Shown: in pieces, positions 19,559 through 30,363 of the stretch
How the letters are laid out: each line of letters opens with the position of its first letter
Position numbering within the stretch: the first letter of the stretch is position 1
Assembly (NCBI RefSeq): GCF_009996845.1
Contig: NZ_JAACYS010000002.1
Location: 32,551-96,550 of the forward strand
DNA: 64,000 nt
Origin: Pallidibacillus pasinlerensis
GTDB taxonomy: Bacteria; Bacillota; Bacilli; Bacillales; Caldibacillaceae
Direction: 5' to 3'
The notes under the pieces: generated by a model
Database searches by the model: none
What the model was told of the DNA's origin: nothing
Seen by the model: the letters and a program-made list of their open reading frames with translations, nothing else
Program-made: the position numbers and the translations under genes

Positions 19559-19884
19559 TCAATCAAGTGTTTGATTGATTTTTTTGCCTTAAAAAATATG
19601 TGTGGTCACTCATCAAACGTTTGTTTAAATTCAATCAAGCGTTTGATTGATAATTTTCGCCTATAAAAATAAATAAAATCATCCATCAAACGTTCGTTTA
19701 AATTCAATCAAGCGTTTGATTGATAATTTTCGCCTATAAAAATAAATAAAATCATCCATCAAATGTTCGTTTAAATTCAATCAAGCGTTTGATTAGGTTC
19801 AATCGAATGTTTGATTAAAGGCATTTTATGTTGATTTTTCAAGCTTTCAACATTAGAAAAGAATCTAATCAAACGTTTGATTAA
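19559..19884. repeat. Cluster of TCAATCAAGCGTTTGATTGA palindromes with a 73-bp tandem unit
   Basis: Full palindromes at 19559-19578, 19631-19650, 19704-19723, 19777-19795, 19799-19818 and 19866-19884, interleaved with weaker CATCAAACGTTYGTTTAAA palindromes at 19611, 19684 and 19757. The stretch from 19611 to 19757 is two 73-bp copies, each holding one weak and one strong palindrome. It occupies the middle of the 756-bp gap between tdk and rpmE, where no gene is seen. Confidence 0.9.
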
Positions 19885-19984
19885 CATTCACTATCAAATA
19901 CTCGAAGTAACTCTTACTATATTTTCCCCTATTAATCGGTATTCAGGAAATTTCTCGCTTCATTTTTCACTAGTTCTTTCCCAC

Positions 19985-20021
19985 AAAAAAACAGGCAAGA
20001 TAAAAGCTTTCCTTGCCTGTT
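19985..20021 (-). terminator. rpmE terminator
   Basis: ACAGGCAAG ... CTTGCCTGT stem with T6 on the minus strand. The plus strand also has TTTTTATAT after it, so it may act both ways. Confidence 0.85.
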
Positions 20022-20063
20022 TTTATATAAATTACGGAATTTAGTTGCTTTTTAAAGCAATGA

Positions 20064-20267
20064 TTAGTTTTTGATGCCGTATTTTTTGTTGAAGCGTTCA
20101 ACACGTCCATCTGCTTTAGCGAATTTTTGACGACCAGTGTAGAATGGATGGCATTCAGAACAAATCTCAACACGCACTTCATCTTTAACTGATCCACTTT
20201 CAAATTCATTTCCGCAAGCACATTTAACCATAACGCGTTTGTAATTTGGATGGATACCTGCTTTCAT
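20064..20267 (-). CDS. rpmE: 50S ribosomal protein L31, zinc-binding form
   Basis: 67 residues from the ATG at 20267 ([12 protein letters not shown]). An upstream TTG would add three residues but is too close to the SD AAGGAG. Zinc ligands CACGNEF and [10 protein letters not shown] are present, so this is the C+ form that is replaced by the C- paralogue under Zn limitation in Bacillus. It sits between tdk and rho. Confidence 0.97.
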   Translation of the reverse strand: MKAGIHPNYKRVMVKCACGNEFESGSVKDEVRVEICSECHPFYTGRQKFAKADGRVERFNKKYGIKN

Positions 20268-20412
20268 CCTTTTCAACTCCTTCTGCCCTGAATCATTCTG
20301 AAACAGAGTTATTCTAGTTTATTCAAAAAACACTGAGTCAATTATAGCAAGGTCAGTTTTAAAAATCAATATCTCTTTGCAATTGTTAAATATTTCATGT
20401 AAATTCCGTAAC

Positions 20413-20478
20413 TGAAACAAGGGGTCTGTCCCTCTGTATCAAATTAGAAATGGTACGAGGGACCTGTCCCCCTGTATC
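20413..20478. repeat. Dispersed GGGACAGGTCCC element abutting the rho stop codon
   Basis: Contains GGGGTCTGTCCC and GAGGGACCTGTCCCCCTG arms. On the minus strand it reads TGATACAGGGGGACAGGTCC directly after the rho TAG. Confidence 0.75.
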
Positions 20479-20479
20479 A

Positions 20480-21766
20480 CTAACGGTTTTTGTTGAGGCC
20501 GTTGTTTTTCAGTTCGTTTGTTAATGTTTCGATAAATTCATCGTTTGTTTTTGATTGTTGTAGTTTACGTAAGAATTTCTCAACAAAGTCCGGCGTGTCT
20601 GTAAGTGATTTACGAAGCGCCCATAAAATATCAAGATGGGATTTCGGTAATAGTAACTCTTCTTTACGTGTACTAGAACGTTTAATATCGATAGCTGGGA
20701 AGATTCTTCGTTCAGCAAGATTTCGGTCAAGATGAAGTTCCATGTTCCCAGTACCTTTGAATTCTTCGTAAATAACATCGTCCATACGTGATCCTGTATC
20801 GATAAGAGCTGTTGCAAGCACAGTTAAGCTACCGCCCTCTTCAATATTCCTTGCTGCCCCAAAGAAACGTTTTGGACGGTGAAATGCAGCTGGGTCAATC
20901 CCACCAGATAAAGTTCGTCCACTTGGTGGAATTACTAAGTTATAAGCACGTGCAAGTCTCGTAATACTATCCATTAAAATAATAACATCGCGCTTATGTT
21001 CTACTAAACGCATCGCCCGTTCTAAAACAAGTTCTGCTACCTTAATATGATTTTCTGGCACTTCATCGAAGGTTGAACTAACAACTTCAGCATCAACAGA
21101 ACGCTCAATGTCCGTCACTTCTTCTGGACGTTCATCGATTAGTAAAACGATCAATTCTGCTTCAGGGTGATTTTTCGTAATACTATTTGCAATTTGTTTT
21201 AGTAGGGTTGTTTTACCTGCTTTTGGAGGAGCAACAATTAATCCCCGTTGTCCGAAACCAACCGGCGTAATTAAATCCATAATTCGTGTTGAAATTGTAT
21301 GCGGTTCTGTTTCTAATTTAATTTGTCGGTCAGGATATAATGGGGTTAAAGCAGGGAAATGGACACGTTCCTTAGCGATCTCTGGGTTTTCACCGTTAAC
21401 CGCTTCCACATGTAGAAGGCCAAAATATCGTTCATTCTCTTTTGGTGGTCGAACTTTCCCAGAAACTTTATCACCATTTCTTAAGTCAAAGCGACGAATT
21501 TGCGACGCAGAAATATAAATATCTTCCGAACTTGGCGAGTAATTAATCGGACGTAAAAATCCGAACCCTTCCGATTGGATAATGTCTAAGACGCCTTCCA
21601 TAAAGAAATACCCTTCATGTTCCGCACGCGCTTTTAGAATCGAGAAAATCAATTCCTTTTTAGTTAATTTGCTATAGTAGGAAACATGATACTTTTTAGC
21701 AAGTTCATATAATTCCTTCAATTTCATATTTTCTAATTGAGCAATAGTTAGATTTGTATCTTCCAA
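20480..21766 (-). CDS. rho: Transcription termination factor Rho
   Basis: Hexameric RNA-dependent ATPase. About 428 residues if translation starts at the TTG at 21766 ([23 protein letters not shown]), which fits the family. A GTG at 21781 would add five residues, and neither has a strong SD. Order: N-terminal helical domain, cold-shock RNA-binding domain ([20 protein letters not shown]), Walker A APPKAGKT, Walker B DVIILMDS, and the Q/R-loop region [20 protein letters not shown]. It follows glpX in the usual order. Confidence 0.96.
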   Translation of the reverse strand: MEDTNLTIAQLENMKLKELYELAKKYHVSYYSKLTKKELIFSILKARAEHEGYFFMEGVLDIIQSEGFGFLRPINYSPSSEDIYISASQIRRFDLRNGDKVSGKVRPPKENERYFGLLHVEAVNGENPEIAKERVHFPALTPLYPDRQIKLETEPHTISTRIMDLITPVGFGQRGLIVAPPKAGKTTLLKQIANSITKNHPEAELIVLLIDERPEEVTDIERSVDAEVVSSTFDEVPENHIKVAELVLERAMRLVEHKRDVIILMDSITRLARAYNLVIPPSGRTLSGGIDPAAFHRPKRFFGAARNIEEGGSLTVLATALIDTGSRMDDVIYEEFKGTGNMELHLDRNLAERRIFPAIDIKRSSTRKEELLLPKSHLDILWALRKSLTDTPDFVEKFLRKLQQSKTNDEFIETLTNELKNNGLNKNR

Positions 21767-21781
21767 ATATATACACCACAC

Positions 21782-22140
21782 TTTTTAATTTTAACAATTT
21801 TATTTGAATTGGGTTTTTCTATAGAGAAGGATAATAGAAGCTATTTTTATACAGGATGCTGTTGGGGCAGCTCTTTTTTATATGACAATATTTCAAAAAA
21901 TCATTTTCTATTTTAGAAATTGTCCAAGTTCATATTACCACAATCTTCATTTAAGAAGAAGTGTTTATATTATATTTAACAACAATTCTATCTTTTTGAC
22001 ACATTTTAGAAAAAATATTACTATGTATTTTTTATTCTCATAAATATGACCGAATAATCGTTCCTCAACCCCAATATTTAATTTATGTTGATGAAATTGC
22101 TTTTTGTATCCTATCATAAAATTCAAAATTTAATTTGAGT
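21782..22140. other. AT-rich spacer between rho and glpX
   Basis: No gene or strong motif found in about 360 bp. It presumably holds the rho promoter and leader. rho is autoregulated in B. subtilis, but no attenuator hairpin is obvious here. Confidence 0.4.
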
Positions 22141-22187
22141 TAAAACACCCAATTATGTTCGAAGAAACAGACGAACATAATTGGGTT
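22141..22187 (-). terminator. glpX terminator
   Basis: Perfect 15-bp arms ACCCAATTATGTTCG / CGAACATAATTGGGT around a 10-nt loop, followed by GTTTTAA on the minus strand, 16 bp past the glpX stop. Confidence 0.75.
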
Positions 22188-22202
22188 TAATTCTATAATT
22201 TA

Positions 22203-23165
22203 TTATTTCATTACAAGGTTAGGTTTTTTCTTCAAACTATGACGGCCTTCAATAAAGCGAACAGTACCTGATTTTGCACGCATTACTAAGGAATGAGTTG
22301 TTCCATAGGTACCTTTATATTGCACACCTTTTAATAGTTCACCGTCAGTGATACCAGATGCAGCAAAGATTGCGTCATCACCTTTAACTAGATCTTCCAT
22401 TATTAACGTTTTACGGTAATCTACACCCATTTTTTTACAACGTTCAATTTCTTCTTCGGATTGTGGGAGTAATTTACCTTGTAGTTCTCCACCTAGACAT
22501 TTTAATGCTACAGCAGCAATTACGCCTTCTGGGGCACCGCCGCTTCCAAATAATATATCTACGCCAGTGAAGTCAAAAGCTGTGTTAATTGCTCCTGCCA
22601 CGTCACCTTCATTAATTAATTTAATACGGGCACCCGCTTCGCGAATTTCATGAATAATTTTTTCATGACGAGGGCGATTTAAAACTGTGGCAACCACATC
22701 TTCAACGTCTTTATTTTTTGCTTTTGCAACAGCTCTTAAGTTATCAATAACCGGTGCATTTATATCAACTTGTCCTACAGCCTCTGGTCCAACTGCAATT
22801 TTATCCATATACATATCAGGTGCATGTAGTAAATTACCGCGGTCTGCAATAGCAAGTACCGCTAAAGCATTCCAACCACCTGATGCTACAATAGCTGTTC
22901 CTTCAACAGGGTCAACCGCAATATCAACTTCAGGACCTGTTCCCGTACCTAATTCCTCACCAATATACAGCATTGGTGCTTCGTCCATTTCTCCTTCACC
23001 AATAACAACTGTACCTCTCATCGGAACGGTATTTAATACGTTACGCATAGCTGTAGTCGCAGCATCATCTGCTTCATTTTTTAAACCTCTTCCCATCCAA
23101 CGGGCAGAAGCTAATGCTGCAGCCTCGGTTACACGTACTAATTCCATTGATAAACTTCTTTCCAT
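22203..23165 (-). CDS. glpX: Class II fructose-1,6-bisphosphatase
   Basis: Gluconeogenic dephosphorylation of fructose-1,6-bisphosphate. 320 residues from the ATG at 23165 ([21 protein letters not shown]) with GGGGGAG upstream. The annotated-looking longer frame to 23183 has no advantage. Metal/phosphate motifs [24 protein letters not shown] and GSGGAPEGV are present. It lies between murZ and rho as in B. subtilis (ywjI). Confidence 0.96.
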   Translation of the reverse strand: MERSLSMELVRVTEAAALASARWMGRGLKNEADDAATTAMRNVLNTVPMRGTVVIGEGEMDEAPMLYIGEELGTGTGPEVDIAVDPVEGTAIVASGGWNALAVLAIADRGNLLHAPDMYMDKIAVGPEAVGQVDINAPVIDNLRAVAKAKNKDVEDVVATVLNRPRHEKIIHEIREAGARIKLINEGDVAGAINTAFDFTGVDILFGSGGAPEGVIAAVALKCLGGELQGKLLPQSEEEIERCKKMGVDYRKTLIMEDLVKGDDAIFAASGITDGELLKGVQYKGTYGTTHSLVMRAKSGTVRFIEGRHSLKKKPNLVMK

Positions 23166-23298
23166 AATTGCTCCCCCTGGCATTTTAGTATATGCGAAAT
23201 AATTCGTTTTACATTATATCACATTATTTTTATACGAAAACAAAGTAATTTAATTGTAACAGGAGTTTCTGCACTAATTTCCTTTTACTAGCGTGATT

Positions 23299-24585
23299 TT
23301 ATGACTGTTTCACTTGTTGAATTTCCGCTTCAGTTAATTTTTCACGCCAAATATCAGCACCGATACCTTGTAGTTTTTCAACAACATGACTATAACCACG
23401 ATCAATATGTTCTACTCCAGTGATTTCAGTGACGCCATTTGCGATTAAACCGGCAATTAATAGTGAAGCACCTGCTCGTAAATCACTTGCTTTCACCTTT
23501 GCACCTTCTAGTTGAACGGGACCGGTAATAATTGCAGAGCGACCTTCAACTTTTATATTAGCATTCATTCTTCTTAACTCATCAATATGTTTAAAACGTG
23601 CTGAATAAATCGTATCCGTCACTACACTAGTTCCTTCAGCCATTGTTAGTAGAGTAGTCATCGGTTGTTGCAAATCTGTAGGGAAGCCTGGGTAAACAAG
23701 GGTTTTGACATCGACAGGTTTATAATTGCTTGCTCGTGAAATAAACACTTGATCATCGGATGTTTCAACGGAGACGCCCATTTCTTGTAACTTTGCAATT
23801 AGTGATTCTAAATGGTCAGGAATGACATTATCAATTAATACCTCATCACCTTGAGCAGCAGCTAAAATCATGTATGTACCAGCTTCAATCCGGTCCGGGA
23901 TAATTGTATGTCGACATCCTTGTAAACGTTCAACACCTTCGATACGAATTGTATCCGTTCCTGCGCCTTTAATTTTTGCACCCATATTTGTTAGTAATGT
24001 TGCAACATCAATAATTTCTGGTTCTTTTGCTGCGTTTTCAATAATCGTTTTTCCTTTTGCGCGGACAGCTGCTAACATAATGTTAATCGTCGCACCGACA
24101 CTAACGACATCCAAATAAATACGAGCACCTTTCAATTCTTCCGCTCGTAAATAAATTGCTCCTTGCTCATTGGTTACTTCGGCACCTAAGGCTTCAAATC
24201 CTTTAATATGTTGATCAATTGGACGTGGTCCGAGGTGACAACCACCAGGTAAACCAATTACCGCCTTTTTGAAACGTCCTAGCATCGCTCCCATTAAATA
24301 GTAGGAAGCACGTAGTTTTTTAACCTTCCCATTTGGTAGTGGCATTGATGTCATTCGCGTTGGGTCGATTGTCATTTCTTGATTATCAAGGGTTACAACT
24401 CCACCGATTTCTTCTAGTAATCCTTTTAAAATCTCAACATCTGATATTTCTGGTAAACCTTCTATCGTTACCGGTGACTCCGCTAAAATACTTGCTGGAA
24501 TTAAAGCAACGGCACTATTTTTCGCGCCGCTAATTTTAACGGTCCCTTTAAGTGGCTGGCCACCACGAATTTTAATCTTTTCCAT
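23299..24585 (-). CDS. murZ: UDP-N-acetylglucosamine 1-carboxyvinyltransferase (MurZ/MurAB paralogue)
   Basis: First committed step of peptidoglycan synthesis, PEP transfer to UDP-GlcNAc. 428 residues with [13 protein letters not shown], and catalytic Cys116 in [15 protein letters not shown] (fosfomycin target). [13 protein letters not shown] is near the C-terminus. Position next to glpX and fsa corresponds to the second murA copy (murAB/murZ) of B. subtilis; the other copy should be near atp/spoIID, outside the window. Confidence 0.95.
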   Translation of the reverse strand: MEKIKIRGGQPLKGTVKISGAKNSAVALIPASILAESPVTIEGLPEISDVEILKGLLEEIGGVVTLDNQEMTIDPTRMTSMPLPNGKVKKLRASYYLMGAMLGRFKKAVIGLPGGCHLGPRPIDQHIKGFEALGAEVTNEQGAIYLRAEELKGARIYLDVVSVGATINIMLAAVRAKGKTIIENAAKEPEIIDVATLLTNMGAKIKGAGTDTIRIEGVERLQGCRHTIIPDRIEAGTYMILAAAQGDEVLIDNVIPDHLESLIAKLQEMGVSVETSDDQVFISRASNYKPVDVKTLVYPGFPTDLQQPMTTLLTMAEGTSVVTDTIYSARFKHIDELRRMNANIKVEGRSAIITGPVQLEGAKVKASDLRAGASLLIAGLIANGVTEITGVEHIDRGYSHVVEKLQGIGADIWREKLTEAEIQQVKQS

Positions 24586-25042
24586 TTGGACTCTCCTTTT
24601 CCGTTTAAAAAATCTGTTTTCTTCTATAAGTAACTGTTTTAACTTTTATTACGCTCGTTAATTATCTATATTTTAACCAATTATTAAACAACTCAAAATA
24701 AGACTTCATTTTGTTTATATCATTTCTTTCACTGTAGTTCAACTAAATCTATAACTATTTTGAAGTTGTTCCAGAATTTACACAAAATTTTTTCAACATT
24801 CTATAACATATTTGACAGAACGATACTTGGAGAGTAAGTAACGCTCAATTTGCAAAATAAAATTCTCGGTAATTACTTATTATATACGTGGTTTAAAACT
24901 TGGAGAGAATATTATATTTTAATTGGGAAAATGAAAGATGGGAAGTGATGACAAGGATTAATTCATATTTAAAATGTAAGCCAATGCAAAAACTTATCGT
25001 TCTATGCTTTGGCCTACGTATTCGATAAAATTGATTTTCTAC
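24586..25042. other. Spacer between murZ and fsa
   Basis: AT-rich with no gene. An inverted repeat GCCAA-TGCA ... TGC-TTTGGC (about 24977-25015) lies 30 bp past the fsa stop but lacks a T-run, so it is at best a weak terminator. Confidence 0.35.
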
Positions 25043-25684
25043 CTATCGTTTGTTCCAATCAGCTAAAAACTTCTCAATCCCTTGATTGGTTAACGGATGG
25101 GTAAATAATTGGTTCAATACTTTATATGGACATGTCGCGATATGGGCACCTCGTATAGCGGCTTCGATTATATGCATTGGATGGCGGATGGATGCAGCGA
25201 TAATTTCTGTATCAATTTGATGAATTTCAAAAATCGTGGCTATTTCAGATATTAATTCAAGTCCGTCATGACCGATATCATCAAGACGTCCTAAAAATGG
25301 TGACACATACGTCGCCCCTGCGCGAGCAGCTAATAAGGCTTGGCCTGCGGAAAAAATAAGCGTGACATTCGTTTTTATTCCTTCTTTGGCAAAGGTTGAT
25401 ACCGCTCGTAAACCATCCTTTGTCATCGGAACTTTAACTGTTATATTTGGAGCAATCGCCGCCAATTCCCGTCCCTCTTTTAACATCCCTTCTGTATCCG
25501 TCGCAATGACTTCTGCACTCACCGAACCAGGGACGATTTCAGTAATTTCTTTTAACCGCTCTTCAAAACTGACATCTTTTTCTTTCGCAACAAGAGATGG
25601 GTTGGTCGTAACGCCAGAAATAACACCATATTCGAATACTTCTTTTATTTCGTCTATGTTTGCCGTATCGATGAAAAATTTCAT
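25043..25684 (-). CDS. fsa: Fructose-6-phosphate aldolase / transaldolase, small subfamily
   Basis: 213 residues of the TalC/FSA family (B. subtilis YwjH). The Schiff-base lysine is Lys84 in [24 protein letters not shown] and [12 protein letters not shown] at the start and [16 protein letters not shown] near the end are conserved. It carries out transaldolase or F6P aldolase chemistry, which cannot be told apart by eye. In B. subtilis fbaA lies between this gene and spo0F; here only 183 bp separate them and fbaA is absent. Confidence 0.93.
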   Translation of the reverse strand: MKFFIDTANIDEIKEVFEYGVISGVTTNPSLVAKEKDVSFEERLKEITEIVPGSVSAEVIATDTEGMLKEGRELAAIAPNITVKVPMTKDGLRAVSTFAKEGIKTNVTLIFSAGQALLAARAGATYVSPFLGRLDDIGHDGLELISEIATIFEIHQIDTEIIAASIRHPMHIIEAAIRGAHIATCPYKVLNQLFTHPLTNQGIEKFLADWNKR

Positions 25685-25867
25685 GTTGACTCCTCCTCTT
25701 TTTCCATAAAAAACGTTTAATAAGTCGTGGATCTAAATCTTTATTGAGGAAAACGGGTTGGTAAGTAGCTTTCTTTTATATTTAGAGTGAGTCAACATGA
25801 TTGTTTTTATTCTAAATGATTAGGAATAACCTATTTTTCGTAAGAAATCTATGTAATTCGATTAATA

Positions 25868-26245
25868 TTACGATAATGACTCTATATTAATATAGTTTTT
25901 AACCGTTTCTTTTACTTCATTAATATCAAAAGGTTTAGCAAAATACGTTAGTGCACCATTTTCGAGGGCTTCATTAATTAAATCTTGTTCACTATAGGCG
26001 GTCATGATAATTACTTGGATTGATGGATTATAATCTTTTAGCTTCTTTAAAATTTCTAACCCATCCATGCCCGGAATTTTAATATCTAGTAAAACGATAT
26101 CTGGATTATGGGCTTTTGCCAGTTCAATTGCCTTCGGACCATTTGCCGCTTGAAACGTCTGATACCCTTCCAATTGAAAAACTTCATTTAATAAAACACG
26201 AATGCCTAACTGATCGTCAACAATTAAAACTTTCCCTTTGCTCAT
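25868..26245 (-). CDS. spo0F: Sporulation phosphorelay response regulator Spo0F
   Basis: Single-domain receiver that takes phosphate from sporulation kinases and passes it to Spo0B. 125 residues from the ATG at 26245 ([16 protein letters not shown]) with GGGAG upstream; the longer frame to 26335 is not needed. Acidic pocket Asp10/Asp11, phosphoacceptor Asp54 ([12 protein letters not shown]) and Lys104 (FAKPFDI) are intact. There is no output domain. A sigma-H-like promoter overlapping a Spo0A box lies upstream. Confidence 0.96.
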   Translation of the reverse strand: MSKGKVLIVDDQLGIRVLLNEVFQLEGYQTFQAANGPKAIELAKAHNPDIVLLDIKIPGMDGLEILKKLKDYNPSIQVIIMTAYSEQDLINEALENGALTYFAKPFDINEVKETVKNYINIESLS

Positions 26246-26367
26246 AGTTTTTCTCCCTTCGGCTAACAGTTGGTAACTAGTATGTTTTTGAAAATCTATC
26301 TTGGTAAAAATATTCATATCAATCCTGACCTTCAACTACTAAATCTACATGCTTCACCAAATACTAG

Positions 26368-26394
26368 GTTCGACACCATTAGGCTAAATCCTTT
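26368..26394 (-). promoter_or_regulatory. Candidate sigma-H promoter with overlapping Spo0A box for spo0F
   Basis: Minus strand -35 AAAGGATTT (26394-26386), 11-bp spacer, -10 GTCGAAC (26374-26368; consensus RNNGAAT). The -10 overlaps TGTCGAA, the core of a Spo0A box (26369-26377 region). In B. subtilis spo0F is driven by sigma-H and controlled by Spo0A. Confidence 0.45.
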
Positions 26395-26587
26395 TACATT
26401 TTGATAGTTTTGTGAACTTTTTACGAAACTTCTTCATTTTTTCGGCTAAATTTCCTTTCCCAATGAACAATATCACTCTCATATTTAGGAAAGTTAGTAT
26501 AATGGATTATTAGGAAACTTTTATTTAAAATGTATACAGCATTTTTTTACCTAATCTTTTTGCTAAAATATGGGTATAAAGGAGTGA

Positions 26588-27115
26588 ATGAGTTTGGAAA
26601 AGATTTTTACTACCCAATTAATTGGGCGTTTACAAAAAATTGATAAACAGGAATTAGATATTGAAGATGGGGCTAGACTGTTAGCTCAGGCGCTAGTTGG
26701 TGAAGGCTCCATTTATATATATGGAGAAGACGAGTTAGAAGGTGTCTTTTTACAAGCAAAATTCGGACAAGATCCGCTTCCGAGAGTTGAAAAATTGACG
26801 GATGATGTGCTACCAAGTTTATCTACTGCTGACCGAGTTTTAATTGTTACTAAAAATGCACAAAGCGAAAAAGTATTAGAACTTGGTAAAACTTTACACG
26901 AGAAACAAGTGAGCTTTATGGTGCTGGGAGTTAAAGATGCTAAAGAAGTGAGCCCAATCGAAAACCTTGCCCATGCATTTGTTGATTTGCATTTAGATAA
27001 AGGGCTTGTGCCGACAATGACTGGTGAGCGAAAAGGTTTCCCATATTTACTTGCAGCCTTATACGTGTATCATCATATGAAATTTATTATCGATGATATG
27101 ATTGAGGATTATTAA
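26588..27115 (+). CDS. ywjG: DUF2529 protein YwjG
   Basis: 175 residues, conserved between spo0F and pyrG in Bacilli. The ATG follows GGAGTGA. The fold looks SIS/Rossmann-like (GEGSIYIYGEDELEGVF, TADRVLIVTKNAQSEKVLELGKTL). There is no signal or membrane segment. Its function is unknown. It is divergent from spo0F and convergent with pyrG. Confidence 0.85.
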   Translation: MSLEKIFTTQLIGRLQKIDKQELDIEDGARLLAQALVGEGSIYIYGEDELEGVFLQAKFGQDPLPRVEKLTDDVLPSLSTADRVLIVTKNAQSEKVLELGKTLHEKQVSFMVLGVKDAKEVSPIENLAHAFVDLHLDKGLVPTMTGERKGFPYLLAALYVYHHMKFIIDDMIEDY

Positions 27116-27120
27116 AGATT

Positions 27121-27171
27121 AAAAAAGGATTGACTTGTACAACGATAAAGTTGTTGAGTCAATCCTTTTTA
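27121..27171. terminator. Bidirectional terminator between ywjG and pyrG
   Basis: AAAAAGGATTGACTTGTACAAC and GTTGTTGAGTCAATCCTTTTT arms with a 6-nt loop, A-run on one side and T-run on the other. Confidence 0.9.
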
Positions 27172-27187
27172 TTACGTGAGAACTAGA

Positions 27188-28819
<1,632 letters not shown>

Positions 28820-28854
28820 TTACTTTTCATATTGTTTACCAAAACTTGAAAATG

Positions 28855-28965
28855 ATACAGGGGGACAGGTTCCGTGTCCCATTTTTTAATGATACAGGGG
28901 GACAGGTACAGGGGGTCTGTCCCTGTGTTTCATTTCATTGCGACGAGGGACCTGTGCCTGTAATC
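28855..28965. repeat. Double dispersed GGGACAGGT element in the pyrG upstream region
   Basis: Two copies of TGATACAGGGGGACAGGT (28853 and 28889 regions) followed by GGGTCTGTCCCTGTG and GACGAGGGACCTGTGCCTG. It belongs to the family abutting the stops of rho and ywgA. Confidence 0.75.
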
Positions 28966-28976
28966 CATTTATAAAA

Positions 28977-29011
28977 ATAAAAAAACTCCACTTACGGATG
29001 TAAGGGAGCTT
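28977..29011 (-). terminator. rpoE terminator
   Basis: Minus strand CTCCCTTAC ATCC GTAAGTGGAG hairpin followed by TTTTTTTAT. It lies between the rpoE stop and pyrG, so it could alternatively attenuate read-through into pyrG. Confidence 0.7.
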
Positions 29012-29133
29012 GTTTGTTATTTAATTTCACTGCTATCTATTTTTTCTGAGCCCAAGTAAGATATTACCGACTAAATAATAAAATGTCAAGAAGCGATTTA
29101 ATTCGCTTTTATAAATTTTAATCGAATTGTAAA

Positions 29134-29670
29134 TTAATCTTCTTCATCAAGTTCTTCATCTAAATCTTCATCTTCAAATTCATCGTCAATGAGTAAATCA
29201 TCTTCCTCCTCAAACTCATCATCGACATCATCTAGATCATCTTCTAAGTCATCTTCATCATCAAGAAGATCTTCATCGTCTAATTCATCTTCAAATTCAT
29301 CTAAATCTAAATCTTCATCTTCAAATTCATCTAATACTTCATCGTATTCATCATCCAAGATTTTCGCTTTTTTCTTCTTCTTTTTCACCGTTGGTACGAT
29401 ATCATCTTCAAATTGGTCTACGGAATACCAACCTTTAATTCCCCAAGTATTTCCACCAACGTTTAAGAATCGACCGTCGATATTTAAATCTGTGTAAAAT
29501 TGCGCAATGTTTTCAACAACACTTTCTTTTGAACTACCTAGTAATTCTACAATTTCATCAACTATTTCATTAAATGCCATCGGTTGTTTTCTATCACTTA
29601 AAATTTGATACGTAATTTCAATCAAAGACATTTCATGCAATTCTGCTTTCGTTAATTCGCTAAAATTCAC
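29134..29670 (-). CDS. rpoE: DNA-directed RNA polymerase delta subunit
   Basis: 178 residues: a folded N-terminal HARE-HTH/delta domain (about 1-90, SLIEITYQILSDRKQPMAFNEIVDEI ... NTWGIKGWYSVDQ) and a disordered tail of about 70 residues made almost only of Asp, Glu and Leu after a KKKKKK stretch. Delta binds RNA polymerase, raises promoter selectivity and helps recycling. It is in its usual place upstream of pyrG. A perfect 16-bp palindrome lies 22 bp upstream. Confidence 0.97.
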   Translation of the reverse strand: MNFSELTKAELHEMSLIEITYQILSDRKQPMAFNEIVDEIVELLGSSKESVVENIAQFYTDLNIDGRFLNVGGNTWGIKGWYSVDQFEDDIVPTVKKKKKKAKILDDEYDEVLDEFEDEDLDLDEFEDELDDEDLLDDEDDLEDDLDDVDDEFEEEDDLLIDDEFEDEDLDEELDEED

Positions 29671-29692
29671 TTTTGCACGTCCTTTCTATCTA

Positions 29693-29708
29693 AACAAAAG
29701 CTTTTGTT
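29693..29708. promoter_or_regulatory. Perfect palindrome AACAAAAGCTTTTGTT upstream of rpoE
   Basis: 16-bp palindrome 22-38 bp upstream of the rpoE ATG. A related AACAAAAGTTTTTAA lies at about 29780. It may be an operator; no regulator is identified. Confidence 0.35.
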
Positions 29709-29821
29709 CTCTAATTATATCTAGTATATCGTTTTTCGAAAACATTTTTACCCGAAAATTTGACATATTATTCATTATAAACAAAAGTTTTTAATTTATG
29801 CTAGGCAAACTTAATAGATGT

Positions 29822-29974
29822 CTAATCATTATCCTTTAAAACTTTTAAGGATTTATAAATCAATAATACTGCAAGTAATAATAAAGGTATAGCACCAAGT
29901 TGTCTTTTGTAAAAGATGACGATCACTAAGACAGTAATTAAAAATACGCCTAATCCAAGAAGTATTTTTTTCAA
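29822..29974 (-). CDS. Small membrane protein, 50 residues, TTG start
   Basis: TTG at 29974 preceded by AGGAAGTGA with 7 nt spacing, stop TAG at 29822. The translation begins (M)KKILLGLGVFLITVLVIVIF, then YKRQLGAIP, a second hydrophobic stretch LLLLAVLLIY and a charged tail KSLKVLKDND. That gives two helices with a basic turn, a coherent membrane-hairpin pattern. The function is unknown. It lies between icmF and rpoE on the same strand. Confidence 0.55.
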   Translation of the reverse strand: MKKILLGLGVFLITVLVIVIFYKRQLGAIPLLLLAVLLIYKSLKVLKDND

Positions 29975-30096
29975 AAACCATTCACTTCCTAAATATTAGG
30001 ATTTGTCAATTCAGTAGTCAATTTAATGACAAAGTTTATTCATCATATAGTTTACAACATATCAGTAAATAATCAAATCATTTTCGAATAATAAAA

Positions 30097-30350
30097 GCTG
30101 TTCATAAAGTCTCCGCTCCGAACATTTCTCACATAACGCGTTGTTCCGTTGGCGGACGCTTTCCTAGGGGCTGCTCTGAGCCTTCTCGCCTCGCAAGACA
30201 CGTCTCTAGGGGTCTCAAGACTCACGCTTTTCCCGCTGGACTCTGAGTATCCTTCTTTGGATAAGCACCGCAGGAAAAATGTCTTACATTTTTCCGAGTC
30301 GCCGCCAACTTCACTTGAAAAATGTCGGTATTTTGGACTTATTGAACAGC
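30097..30350. mobile_element. MITE-like 254-bp element with terminal inverted repeats
   Basis: Ends GCTGTTCATAAAGTC (30097-30111) and GGACTTATTGAACAGC (30335-30350) are inverted repeats of each other with one gap. The inside is GC-richer than the surroundings and made of nested hairpins (TTGGCGGACGC, AGACACGTCTCT, AAAAATGTCTTACATTTTT). No ORF of transposase type is present. It resembles the interspersed structured repeats common in Bacillus genomes. The end is 14 bp from the icmF stop codon. Confidence 0.65.
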
Positions 30351-30363
30351 ACTACCTATTTTA

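Noticed and set aside
22687..23202. 171-codon plus-strand ORF
   Set aside because: Antisense of glpX; composition is a reverse image of the real gene.
29189..29497. Serine-rich plus-strand ORF
   Set aside because: Antisense shadow of the Asp/Glu-rich tail of rpoE (GAT/GAA codons read backwards as TCN).
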